Shown in pieces: positions 8,537-16,823 of a stretch of DNA of 64,000 bases. This DNA is from Aliarcobacter skirrowii CCUG 10374. Lineage in GTDB: Bacteria > Campylobacterota > Campylobacteria > Campylobacterales > Arcobacteraceae. Location of the stretch: contig NZ_CP032099.1 of assembly GCF_003544835.1 (NCBI RefSeq), positions 434,001 to 498,000 on the forward strand, in the 5' to 3' direction. The notes beneath the pieces are model-generated. The model was given only the letters and a program-made list of their open reading frames with translations. It was not told the origin of the DNA and did no database searches. Positions within the stretch are counted from its first letter, which is position 1; each line of letters starts with the position of its first letter. Made by a program: the position numbers and the translations under genes.

Positions 8537-9874
8537 TTGAAAAATAGTGAAGTTTTAGATACAAATAAAAAATCTATAACTACTAGTGCCACTACTAGTA
8601 GAAGGGATTTTTTTAAAAAGACTGCTATATACTCTGCTGGAGCTTTAAGTGCTGCTAGTGTATTGTCACCTGTTTCTTTAAAAGCAGATGATCCCGCAAT
8701 AATAAATGAAGCACCATGGGGACAAAAACTAGGAGATCCAGTAGACAAAAATCTATATGGTCTTCCTTCTCCGTATGAGCATAATAATATTAGAAGAACT
8801 CATAATCTTCTATCTTCAGGTGATGCTTATGCATCAATTTCTATGTGTCCAATTCATGAAAGTGAAGGAATAATAACTCCAAATGGACTATTCTTTACAA
8901 GAAATCATGGAGGAACAGCGCATGTTGATCCAAATCAATTTAGATTGATGATTCATGGTAAAGTAAAAAGAGAAGTTGTTTTAACTTTAGAGGATATTAA
9001 AAGATATCCAAGTGAAACAAGAACTTATTTTATAGAGTGTCCAGCAAATGGAAGCCCTGAATGGAGAGGACCACAATTTAATAGTTTACAATTTATGAAA
9101 GGTATGATGAGTAGTGCCCAATGGACTGGAGTTATGCTTAAAACTATTTTAGATGATATTGGTTTAGAAAAAGATGCTGTTTGGATGTTGGCTGTTGGAA
9201 GTGATAATGCATCAAATCCAAGAACAATTCCAGTTGAAAAAGCACTTGATGATGTTATGGTTGTGTGGGGACAAAATGGTGAGGCTTTAAGACCTGAACA
9301 AGGTTATCCAATAAGACTTGTTGTTCCAGGATGGGAAGGAAATTTAAATACTAAATGGCTAAATAGATTAGAGTTTAGCGATAAACCATGGCATGCAAAA
9401 GAGGAGACTTCAAAATATACAATGCTTCAAAAATCAGGAAAAGCAATTAGATTTTTCTGGGTAAATGAAGTAAACTCTGTAATTACAAAACCATGTCCTG
9501 AAAAGCCTTGGACAAGCTTGAAAAAAGGTGATATGGTTGAGATTGAAGGACTTGCTTGGAGTGGTCATGGAACAATTAAAGGTGTTGATATATCTTTTGA
9601 TGGTGGAGATAATTGGGTTGAAGCAAAACTTAAAGGTTTAGTTTTACCAAAATCTTGGACTAGATTTAGTTATATTTATAAATGGGATGGAAAACCTCTA
9701 TTATTATCAAGCCGAGCTTATGATGATTTTGGAAATATTCAACCTACAATTGATGAAGAGACAAGTGCAGTTGGAGTTGAGTCAGTTTATCACAGAAATG
9801 CAATAGTAACTTGGGAAATCACAGAAAAAGGAGAGTGTAATAATGTTCAAATTAGAAAACATCACAAAGCTTAA
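8537..9874 (+). CDS. soxC: Sulfane dehydrogenase SoxC (molybdenum subunit)
   Basis: The 445-residue periplasmic molybdoenzyme that, with SoxD, oxidises the sulfane sulfur left on SoxY, releasing six electrons. A twin-arginine signal (SRRDFF at 21-26, then a hydrophobic stretch to LKADD) marks export of the folded protein. The Mo-pterin ligand lies in FIECPANG (Cys 168), and the fold is that of the sulfite-oxidase family with a C-terminal Ig-like dimer domain (KGVDISFDGGDNW). The start is TTG behind a perfect AGGAGG. Its last ten codons overlap the soxD start in another frame. Confidence 0.93.
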   Translation: MKNSEVLDTNKKSITTSATTSRRDFFKKTAIYSAGALSAASVLSPVSLKADDPAIINEAPWGQKLGDPVDKNLYGLPSPYEHNNIRRTHNLLSSGDAYASISMCPIHESEGIITPNGLFFTRNHGGTAHVDPNQFRLMIHGKVKREVVLTLEDIKRYPSETRTYFIECPANGSPEWRGPQFNSLQFMKGMMSSAQWTGVMLKTILDDIGLEKDAVWMLAVGSDNASNPRTIPVEKALDDVMVVWGQNGEALRPEQGYPIRLVVPGWEGNLNTKWLNRLEFSDKPWHAKEETSKYTMLQKSGKAIRFFWVNEVNSVITKPCPEKPWTSLKKGDMVEIEGLAWSGHGTIKGVDISFDGGDNWVEAKLKGLVLPKSWTRFSYIYKWDGKPLLLSSRAYDDFGNIQPTIDEETSAVGVESVYHRNAIVTWEITEKGECNNVQIRKHHKA

Positions 9875-11036
9875 AAGTTCTCTTTTAGCTGTTGGTTTAG
9901 CATTTGCTCTTGTTGCTTGTGGTGAGAGTGAAACTAAGCATGAAAGTTCTGTAGATGGTGCTGTTAAATATCCAATAAAAGATGGAAAATATTCACAGTA
10001 CTATGTAAATACTCAAAGTTTTGAAGGTTTTAATTTAGGAAGAGAAGCTACAAAGAAAGAGATTGCTGCTTGGGATTTAGATGTAATGTATGATGGAACA
10101 GGTTTACCAGAGTTTGATATGAAACATGGTGAAGTTGTTTTAGATGAAGATGGAAATCCAAAAAAAGCTCAAGGTAGTGTTGAAGAGGGTATGGATCTGT
10201 ATGAGTCACAATGTGTTATGTGTCATGGTGATTTTGGATATGGTGGAAGTGGATATCCTGCACTTGCTGGTGGTTCTATTACATCTTTAACAAAACAGAG
10301 ATTAAATCCAGCAGATGAGCATCCAAATCCAGAAAATCCTGAAAAAACAATTGGAACATTCTGGCCATATGCAAGTACTCTTTTTTGGTATATTCAAGAG
10401 TCTATGCCGTTTAATCATCCAAAAAGTTTAACAAATAGTGAAACTTATGCTTTAACTGCATATTTATTATCAATAAATAATATTGAAATAGATGGTGAGT
10501 CATTAGATGATGATTATGTTTTAGACAAAGAGAAGTTTTTGAAAATTGTTATGCCAAATGTAAATGGATTCTATCCTGAAACAAATACTCCTCATAACCC
10601 AAAAGAGGGTGTTGAGAATATGACTAAGTTTTTATCAGATCCAACTCTTTATGGTAAAGGTACAAGATGTATGAGTAACTGTATTGAAGGAGATGTTGAG
10701 GATCTTGTAATGAGAATAAATGAAGATTTAACAAAAACTGCAAATGAGCCTCTTTCAACAGTTAAAGAGCTACCAAAAGTTAATAAATCTTTAGTGAAAA
10801 GAGGACAAATTGAGTATGAAAATGCTGGTTGTTCGGCTTGTCATGCAAATGCAGCGATTGGTGCACCAGTTCTTGGAGATAAAGATGCTTGGGAAAAACT
10901 TCTTAAAAATGGAATTGAGCAAGTTTATTATAATGGAATAAATGGTATAAATAGTATGCCACCAAGGGGTGGAACAGATTTAAGCGATGAAGAGCTAAAG
11001 ATAATTATAGATTATATGGTTGATTCAAGCAAATAA
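9843..11036 (+). CDS. soxD: SoxD, dihaem cytochrome c, apparent lipoprotein
   Basis: The electron-transfer partner of SoxC. Two c-haem motifs are seen, CVMCH (124-128) and CSACH (330-334). The N-terminus reads LLAVGLAFALVACGE, a good lipobox with Cys 26 as the likely acylated residue, so the protein appears membrane-tethered; well-studied SoxD proteins are soluble and periplasmic. AAGGAGA eight bases upstream supports ATG 9843 even though it lies 32 bases inside soxC. The length of 397 is normal for SoxD. SoxC and SoxD are probably translationally coupled. Confidence 0.92.
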   Translation: MFKLENITKLKSSLLAVGLAFALVACGESETKHESSVDGAVKYPIKDGKYSQYYVNTQSFEGFNLGREATKKEIAAWDLDVMYDGTGLPEFDMKHGEVVLDEDGNPKKAQGSVEEGMDLYESQCVMCHGDFGYGGSGYPALAGGSITSLTKQRLNPADEHPNPENPEKTIGTFWPYASTLFWYIQESMPFNHPKSLTNSETYALTAYLLSINNIEIDGESLDDDYVLDKEKFLKIVMPNVNGFYPETNTPHNPKEGVENMTKFLSDPTLYGKGTRCMSNCIEGDVEDLVMRINEDLTKTANEPLSTVKELPKVNKSLVKRGQIEYENAGCSACHANAAIGAPVLGDKDAWEKLLKNGIEQVYYNGINGINSMPPRGGTDLSDEELKIIIDYMVDSSK

Positions 11037-11052
11037 AATATAAGGTTGAAAT

Positions 11053-11412
11053 ATGTATTTAATTAAAAAAATTGCAGCTGTTTTATCTGTTGGATTTTTA
11101 ACTATTTTAAATGCAAATTCAGTAGAAAATACTGATTTGATTAAAAAAGGTGAAGTTATATATAAGACAAATACAAAAGGTAATTGTATAGCTTGTCATG
11201 ATGCTAATGGTAAAACATTAGATGGGCCTGGAACTTTGGGTCCAAAATTGCAATTTTTAGCACTTTGGCCAGAAGAGGCATTGTATAGTAAAATTTTTGA
11301 TCCAACAAACCCAGGAGATCCTATAACTGCAATGCCAGCATTTGGAAGAAACGGTTGGTTAAGTGATGATGAGATAAAAGCAGTTGTCGCTTATTTAAAA
11401 ACAATAAATTAA
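11053..11412 (+). CDS. soxX: SoxX, monohaem cytochrome c
   Basis: The small subunit of the SoxAX enzyme that attaches thiosulfate to SoxYZ. After an N-terminal signal (ending near NANS, residue 20-23) comes one haem motif CIACH (45-49), and the distal ligand is likely Met 94 in AMPAFGRNGWLSDDEI, a typical SoxX ending. At 119 residues it is a compact version. It lies 16 bases after soxD within the same operon. Confidence 0.9.
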   Translation: MYLIKKIAAVLSVGFLTILNANSVENTDLIKKGEVIYKTNTKGNCIACHDANGKTLDGPGTLGPKLQFLALWPEEALYSKIFDPTNPGDPITAMPAFGRNGWLSDDEIKAVVAYLKTIN

Positions 11413-11427
11413 AATAAAGGAAAAATT

Positions 11428-11880
11428 ATGTTAAATAGAAGAAAATTTTTAGGATTAGGATTAGGTGCAATTGCAGTTGCAACTGTTCCAGCACATTTAA
11501 GTGCAGAAGATTTTAGAGCTACAAAACCAAAAGCTTGGACTGCAACAAAATTTGATGAAGCAGTTAAAGAACTTTTTGGAAAAACTGCTACAACTCAAAG
11601 TGGAATTTCATTAACAGCTCCTGATATTGCTGAAAATGGTGCAGTTATTCCAATCTCTTTTAAAACAGATTTAAAAGCAAGTAAAATTGCAGTATTCCAA
11701 GATGCAAATCCAGAGAGTACGGTTGCTGTGTTTACAGTAAATGACAATATGGTTTTAGACTATGCATTTAGAATTAAAATGCAAAAATCAGGTACTGTTA
11801 CTGTAATTGCAGATGTAGGTGGTCAACTATATTCAGCATCAAAAGAGATTAAAGTTACAATTGGTGGATGTGGTGGGTGA
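11428..11880 (+). CDS. soxY: SoxY, sulfur-carrier protein
   Basis: A 150-residue periplasmic carrier on which sulfur intermediates ride. The C-terminal swinging arm GGCGG holds the reactive Cys (residue 148), the diagnostic SoxY feature. A twin-arginine-type signal (NRRKFLGLGLG) suggests it is exported folded, probably together with SoxZ, which has no signal. AAAGGA precedes the ATG. The fold is a single Ig-like domain. Confidence 0.95.
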   Translation: MLNRRKFLGLGLGAIAVATVPAHLSAEDFRATKPKAWTATKFDEAVKELFGKTATTQSGISLTAPDIAENGAVIPISFKTDLKASKIAVFQDANPESTVAVFTVNDNMVLDYAFRIKMQKSGTVTVIADVGGQLYSASKEIKVTIGGCGG

Positions 11881-11940
11881 TTTAAATCAACCAAAGCTAT
11901 AAATATATAAAAATAATAAATAAAATATAAAGGATATAAA

Positions 11941-12249
11941 ATGTCAGGAACAACAAAAATAAGAGCAAAATTAAATAAAAATGGTATTTGTGAAGTTAGA
12001 GCTTTAGCATCACATGAGATGTTAAGTTATCAAGAGGCTGAAAGAGCAAAAAAAGAGGCAAATTTTATTACATATTTAGTTGCTAAAATTGGAGATAAAG
12101 TTGTATATGAAGTAAGTTCTAGTCAATTTTTATCAAAAGATCCTTACTTTAAATTTTCATTTAAAGGTGCAAAATCTGGAGATGAGATAACTATATCTTG
12201 GAAAGATTTAAAAGGAAATAGTGATACAACTGTTGAAAAAATTAAATAA
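11941..12249 (+). CDS. soxZ: SoxZ, partner of SoxY
   Basis: A 102-residue Ig-like protein that forms the SoxYZ complex. Landmarks are TTKIRAKLNKNGICEVRALASHEM at the N-terminus (named by region only) and the ending DLKGNSDTTVEKIK. It has no signal peptide, as expected for a protein carried across the membrane with SoxY. AAAGGA lies before the ATG. The spacing to soxY is 60 bases with no obvious structure. Confidence 0.93.
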   Translation: MSGTTKIRAKLNKNGICEVRALASHEMLSYQEAERAKKEANFITYLVAKIGDKVVYEVSSSQFLSKDPYFKFSFKGAKSGDEITISWKDLKGNSDTTVEKIK

Positions 12250-12276
12250 AAAGATTATATAAAGGAGAGAGATAAT

Positions 12277-13191
12277 ATGTTTAGTAAATTACTAAGATCA
12301 ACTATAATTCTATTTTTATCTTCTTCTTACTTAAGTGGTTCAAATTTTAATGAAGGTGCAGAAAAAGATAGAGTTGCTGCAATTAAATATTTTGAAGCTA
12401 AGTTTGAAGACCCAGCAAAAAATTATGGTAAATTCTTTCCTTATTTTACTCAAGAAGAGCTAGAAGAGAGATATGATAAAAATCTAAAACATATGGATTT
12501 TAATATTGGAAGCTATGCATATTCAAAAGATGGAAGATTACAATATGAGGCATTAAAAGAGATGCCTCCTTACGAAGATGCTATTGAAAAAGGTGAAGAG
12601 TTATATACAAAAAAATTTGCAAATGGTAACTCATTACAGACTTGTTTTCCTGATTTAACAATTGCTGGAACATTTCCATACTATGATAAAGAGAAAAAAG
12701 AGTTAATCTCTTTAACAAAAGCTGTAAATGATTGTTTAAGAGCAAATGGTGAAAAAGAGTGGAATACAAAAAAAGGTGCTATGGCCGAATTTCAAGCCTA
12801 TTTTGTAAATGAGAGTAAAGAGGCTGGAAAAGTTTTTGATATTCAAATTAATAGTCAAGAAGAGAAAGATGCTTATGAAAGAGGAAAAGAGTATTACTAT
12901 TATCAAAGAGGTTATTTAAAACTATCTTGTGCAACATGTCATATTCACGGTTCTGGTAATAGAGTAAGAAATGAGGTTTTATCTCCACTTGTTGGACAAG
13001 TTACTCATTTTCCAGTTTTCAGGCTTAGATGGGCAGAAATTGGTACTTTAGAGAGAAGAATTTCAGGTTGTGTTGTAGATCAAGGTCAAGTTCCACCAAA
13101 AGATGAGAGTCAAACTATGATTGAACTACTATACTTTTTAGCTTATATGTCAAATGAGATGCCAGTTGATGGTCCTGATGTAAGAAAATAA
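12277..13191 (+). CDS. soxA: SoxA, cytochrome c with one CxxCH motif
   Basis: The catalytic subunit of SoxAX, 304 residues with a signal peptide (hydrophobic 8-20). One haem motif is present, CATCH (218-222), and the active-site Cys that ligates haem is Cys 265 in RRISGCVVDQG. Where dihaem SoxA carries its first CxxCH this protein has QTCFPD (Cys 123), and another Cys at 153 could form the disulfide known in monohaem SoxA proteins. GGAGAGA precedes the ATG. The single-haem form is a known natural variant, not a defect. Confidence 0.93.
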   Translation: MFSKLLRSTIILFLSSSYLSGSNFNEGAEKDRVAAIKYFEAKFEDPAKNYGKFFPYFTQEELEERYDKNLKHMDFNIGSYAYSKDGRLQYEALKEMPPYEDAIEKGEELYTKKFANGNSLQTCFPDLTIAGTFPYYDKEKKELISLTKAVNDCLRANGEKEWNTKKGAMAEFQAYFVNESKEAGKVFDIQINSQEEKDAYERGKEYYYYQRGYLKLSCATCHIHGSGNRVRNEVLSPLVGQVTHFPVFRLRWAEIGTLERRISGCVVDQGQVPPKDESQTMIELLYFLAYMSNEMPVDGPDVRK

Positions 13192-13201
13192 GGAAGAATA
13201 T

Positions 13202-13660
13202 ATGAAAAAGATTTTATTTTTAATATTGGTTATAGTGTTAGTTGCTATATACTTTTTTCTTACACCAAAAGAGATACAAACAGTAGCACAATCAACACAA
13301 GCAAAAGAGGATTACTCTTTGCTTGATGTAAAAAAAGAGTGTGATGTTAAATTAAATGGAGTTGAGAAAGTTATACAAACTGCTGAAAAATACAATAAAG
13401 TTGCTATTGATCATGGTGTTGAGTTTATGAGATTTGGAATGAAAGCTAGTCAATATATAGATGCTGTTCAAAAAGCTTTAAAAAGTGGTTCAAATCAAAT
13501 AGATATTGTTGATAACAAAGCAAAAGCAACAGGGGAAAAAGTTTCAATAGAGTTTGCATCTTGGAGAGCTTGTAGCTTTGCTATTAGTGCTTTAACTCAA
13601 GAGGCTGAAGCTAAGAAAACTTGGCGATTAGCAAGTCCTAGTGATGGATATAAATATTAA
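13202..13660 (+). CDS. Unknown membrane-anchored periplasmic protein in the sox operon
   Basis: I do not recognise a family. The 152-residue product has an N-terminal hydrophobic anchor (residues 4-20) followed by a soluble, probably helical periplasmic part with two Cys (47 and 124) that could form a disulfide. It begins 10 bases after soxA and is followed by a strong terminator, so it closes the soxCDXYZA transcript. Position suggests a SoxAX- or SoxYZ-accessory protein, comparable in place to SoxK-type SoxAX-binding proteins, but no sequence link to those is claimed. Confidence 0.8.
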   Translation: MKKILFLILVIVLVAIYFFLTPKEIQTVAQSTQAKEDYSLLDVKKECDVKLNGVEKVIQTAEKYNKVAIDHGVEFMRFGMKASQYIDAVQKALKSGSNQIDIVDNKAKATGEKVSIEFASWRACSFAISALTQEAEAKKTWRLASPSDGYKY

Positions 13661-13682
13661 AAATTTATAAAAAGCCAATTTT

Positions 13683-13713
13683 AAAAAGTCAAGATTTTAT
13701 CTTGACTTTTTTT
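13683..13713 (+). terminator. Intrinsic terminator before soxB
   Basis: AAAAAGTCAAGA (13683-13694) pairs with TCTTGACTTTTT (13700-13711) and runs into a T-tract. It separates soxB from the rest of the sox genes. Confidence 0.85.
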
Positions 13714-13733
13714 ATTTATAAAAGGAATATTAA

Positions 13734-15500
13734 ATGAGTAAATTAAGTAGAAGAGAGTTTGTATATATGATGGCAGCTTTAGGAGCAACTCCTATATTTG
13801 CAAACTCTCATACAAGAATGGTAGAAACATCTAAAAAATTAGAAGATTACTATAAATTAAAACCATTTGGTAATGCAAGATTTATACATATGACAGATTG
13901 TCATGCACAGTTATTACCTGTTTATTTTAGAGAACCAAGTGTTAATTTAGGATTTTATGGAAATTTAGGAAAACCACCACATATTGTTGGTGAAAAATTT
14001 TTAGATTACTATGGAATAAAAGGAAATAAAAGACTTGAATATGCATTTTCATGTGTAAATTTTGAAGAGCATGCAAAAGTTATGGGTAAAACAGGTGGTT
14101 TTGCACAAATAAAAACAGTAGTTGATTTTTTAAGAGATAGTTTTGGAAAAGATAAAACTCTATTTTTAGATGGTGGAGATACTTGGCAAGGAAGTGCAAC
14201 AGCTTTATGGACTAGAGGTAAAGATATGGTTGGAGCTTTAAATTTACTTGGAGTTGATGTTTGTGTTGGGCACTGGGAGTTTACATATGAAGCTAAAGAG
14301 ATTCTTGAAAATGTTAAAGAGTTAAATGCAGAATTCTTAGCACAAAATGTTTTTGTAAAAGAAGATGCTATGATGAATGGTGCTGAAGCTTATGATGAAG
14401 ATAGTGGACACGCGTTTAAACCATATACAATTAAAAAAATGGGTGATGCTAGAGTTGCTATTATTGGACAAGCTTTCCCTTATACAACAATTGCAAATCC
14501 TCAAAGATTTATTCCTGATTGGACATTTGGAATAAATGAAAATAGCATGCAAGAGTTAGTTGATCAAATTAAAGAAGATGAGAAACCAGATGCTATTATC
14601 GTTCTATCTCACAATGGTTTTGATACAGATAAAAAAATGGCAGAGGTTGTAACTGGAATTGATTTTATTATGGGTGGTCATACACACGATGGTGTTCCAG
14701 AAGCTTATCCTGTTAAAAACTCATCAGGTACAACTTATGTTTGTAATGCAGGAAGCAATGGTAAATTCTTAAATGTTTTAGATTTAGATATTCAAAATGG
14801 AAAAATCAAAGATTTTAAATTTACACTTCTTCCAATATTCTCAGATTTAATTCCTGAAGATAAAAAAATGAAAAAATATATTGAAGATGTAAGACTTCCT
14901 TATTTAAAAGAGCTTACAAGACCAATTGCTACAACTGAAGAGACGCTATTTAGAAGAGGTAACTTCAATGGTTCTTGGGATCAAATTATTTGTGATGCTT
15001 TGATTGAGATAAATGATGCACAAATTTCACTATCTCCAGGATTTAGATGGGGAACTTCAGTTATGCCAAATCAAACAATTACTTTTGATGATTTAATGAC
15101 ACAAACAGCTATGACATATCCTGAAACATATGTTAGAGATATAAAAGGAAGTGAACTAAAACTTATATTAGAAGATGTTGCTGATAACTTGTTTAATGAA
15201 GATCCATTTTTACAACAAGGTGGAGATATGGTTAGAACAGGTGGAATTTCATATAAAATTGATCCAAAAGCAAAAATTGGAGAGAGAATTTCAAATATAG
15301 TTTTAAGCAAAACAGGTAAAAAAATTGATGCTAATAAATCTTACAGAGTTTCTGGTTGGTCAACTGTTGGAGCAAAAAGTGAGGGTGAACCAGTTTGGGA
15401 AACTGTTGAGAAATATTTAAAAAATATTAAACATATTAGTAAAGTAAAAATTGATACTCCTGATATTGTTGGAATAAAAGGTAATCCTGGAATTATCTAA
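13734..15500 (+). CDS. soxB: SoxB, thiosulfohydrolase
   Basis: A 588-residue periplasmic dimanganese enzyme of the 5'-nucleotidase/metallophosphatase family that hydrolyses the terminal sulfate from SoxY-bound thiosulfate. Metal-site motifs are HMTDCHAQL (Asp 54, His 56), LDGGDTWQG (Asp 149), GHWEFTY (about 179-185) and MGGHTHDG. A twin-arginine signal (SRREFVYMMA) is present. AAAGGA precedes the ATG. It stands between two terminators, so it may be transcribed from its own promoter or by read-through. Confidence 0.95.
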   Translation: MSKLSRREFVYMMAALGATPIFANSHTRMVETSKKLEDYYKLKPFGNARFIHMTDCHAQLLPVYFREPSVNLGFYGNLGKPPHIVGEKFLDYYGIKGNKRLEYAFSCVNFEEHAKVMGKTGGFAQIKTVVDFLRDSFGKDKTLFLDGGDTWQGSATALWTRGKDMVGALNLLGVDVCVGHWEFTYEAKEILENVKELNAEFLAQNVFVKEDAMMNGAEAYDEDSGHAFKPYTIKKMGDARVAIIGQAFPYTTIANPQRFIPDWTFGINENSMQELVDQIKEDEKPDAIIVLSHNGFDTDKKMAEVVTGIDFIMGGHTHDGVPEAYPVKNSSGTTYVCNAGSNGKFLNVLDLDIQNGKIKDFKFTLLPIFSDLIPEDKKMKKYIEDVRLPYLKELTRPIATTEETLFRRGNFNGSWDQIICDALIEINDAQISLSPGFRWGTSVMPNQTITFDDLMTQTAMTYPETYVRDIKGSELKLILEDVADNLFNEDPFLQQGGDMVRTGGISYKIDPKAKIGERISNIVLSKTGKKIDANKSYRVSGWSTVGAKSEGEPVWETVEKYLKNIKHISKVKIDTPDIVGIKGNPGII

Positions 15501-15505
15501 AATAG

Positions 15506-15535
15506 AAAACATAAAGATTTTTCTTTATGTTTTTT
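15506..15535 (+). terminator. Intrinsic terminator after soxB
   Basis: AAAACATAAAGA (15506-15517) pairs with TCTTTATGTTTT (15522-15533) across a TTTT loop, then more T. Confidence 0.85.
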
Positions 15536-15585
15536 AAATAAAGCAATAGTTTTATTGTTTTGTTTAAAAAATTTATGGAGAGATT

Positions 15586-16377
15586 ATGAAAATAATATTT
15601 GTTCTATTTGCAGTGACTATAAGTTTATTTGCAAGTTTTGAAGATGGTAAAAAAGTTTTTGATGCTAAGTGTGCTACTTGTCATAAAGAGTATATTCCTA
15701 TGAACTTATTAAAAGAAAACTTCTTTGAAAAAAATAATACACTTTTAAATTTAAAAGCTCCTAGTGCAAACTTAATGGTTTGGGCAATGTTCGATAGCTC
15801 AAAAAAAATTGGTGATGAAAATGATAAAGAGTTTCAAGAGATTGAGATAGGAATATATTTAAAGTCATATTTAGAAAATCCAGATAGATTTAACTCAATT
15901 TGTGATGATAGTGCTTTGGGACATTATGAAAATAAAAGTAGTATGAAAGGTGAATTAAGTGAAGATGATTACCTTAATTTAACAACTTATTTTATGGAAT
16001 TTAAAGATAATATAAAAGAAGAAGATATCTATAAAGAGCCAAAGTATTCACAAAAAGATGAAGATACTATTTTAACAAAAGCAAAAAAAGAGGGTAAAAA
16101 AATTATAGTTTATGCAACTTCAAATAGTTGTTATTTTTGTAAAAAAATGGATAGAGAAGTTTTTTCTGATTCTAGTATAAAAAAGATATTAGATGCTAAC
16201 TATATATTTTTAGAGATTGATATGGATAGTTCATCTTTACCTTTTGATCTACAAAAAGAGTATAAAAGAATAACTCCTAGCTTTTTCTTTATAAATAGTA
16301 ATAAAAAGCTTTTATCACAATATCCAGGAGCTTGGAAAAAAGATGATTTTTTAAAACTATTAATGGATAATAGATGA
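15586..16377 (+). CDS. Cytochrome c - thioredoxin fold fusion, SoxW-like
   Basis: A 263-residue exported protein (signal peptide 1-17) with two parts: an N-terminal haem domain with CATCH (29-33), and a C-terminal thioredoxin fold (about 155-263) with the redox pair SCYFCK (Cys 182, Cys 185) and the cis-proline loop ITPSFFF (Pro 231). Thioredoxin-like SoxW/SoxS proteins keep Sox components reduced in other bacteria; a haem domain fused to that fold is less usual. It opens a tight four-gene group after soxB, overlapping the next gene by four bases. Confidence 0.8.
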   Translation: MKIIFVLFAVTISLFASFEDGKKVFDAKCATCHKEYIPMNLLKENFFEKNNTLLNLKAPSANLMVWAMFDSSKKIGDENDKEFQEIEIGIYLKSYLENPDRFNSICDDSALGHYENKSSMKGELSEDDYLNLTTYFMEFKDNIKEEDIYKEPKYSQKDEDTILTKAKKEGKKIIVYATSNSCYFCKKMDREVFSDSSIKKILDANYIFLEIDMDSSSLPFDLQKEYKRITPSFFFINSNKKLLSQYPGAWKKDDFLKLLMDNR

Positions 16378-16823
16378 GAATTTTAGGAAAAGTAATAGAT
16401 ACTTTTAGTGCAACAAAAGAGCAAAGTTCTCTTCCAAGACCAAAGGTTAAATCTTTAAATTTAATAAAAGATTATGGAATAGAGTTTGATAAATTTGCTG
16501 GTAAAAAGCTTGATCAAACTGTTTTGATAGTTGGTATTAAATCTTATGAGATAGCAAAAAATAATGGTGTTTTTTTAGAGTATGGAAGTTTGGGTGAGAA
16601 TGTTTTATTAGATTTTGATCCACATGAATTTGAAGTTGGAACTTGTTTTAAAATAGCTGAGGCTATAATACAAATAACTCAAATTTGTACGGTTTGTAAC
16701 CATTTAGCTATATTTAATGATAATTTACCCAAACTTTTAAAAGAACATAGAGGAGTTTATTGTAGAATTTTAAACTCTGGAGTTATTTTAAATAATATGA
16801 AAGTAGAGGAGTATATATGTTAA
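16374..16823 (+). CDS. MOSC domain protein
   Basis: A 149-residue cytoplasmic protein with the MOSC (molybdenum cofactor sulfurase C-terminal) fold: GSLGENVLLDF, VGTCFKIAEAIIQITQICTVC near 87-107 (region named), and HRGVYCRILNSG with the conserved Cys. MOSC domains bind Mo cofactor and carry or transfer sulfur. ATGA couples it to the preceding fusion gene. Its place after the molybdoenzyme SoxC and SoxB suggests a role in Mo-cofactor or sulfur handling, but that is inference. Confidence 0.82.
   Translation: MRILGKVIDTFSATKEQSSLPRPKVKSLNLIKDYGIEFDKFAGKKLDQTVLIVGIKSYEIAKNNGVFLEYGSLGENVLLDFDPHEFEVGTCFKIAEAIIQITQICTVCNHLAIFNDNLPKLLKEHRGVYCRILNSGVILNNMKVEEYIC

Noticed and set aside
9843-9874. soxC/soxD overlap as a frameshift or assembly error
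   Set aside because: soxD has its own AAGGAGA, ATG and lipoprotein signal, and SoxC ends at a normal length. It is an ordinary gene overlap.
12640-12660. SoxA as a damaged gene because its first CxxCH is missing
   Set aside because: Monohaem SoxA proteins exist naturally, the frame is intact, and the catalytic Cys and second haem site are present.
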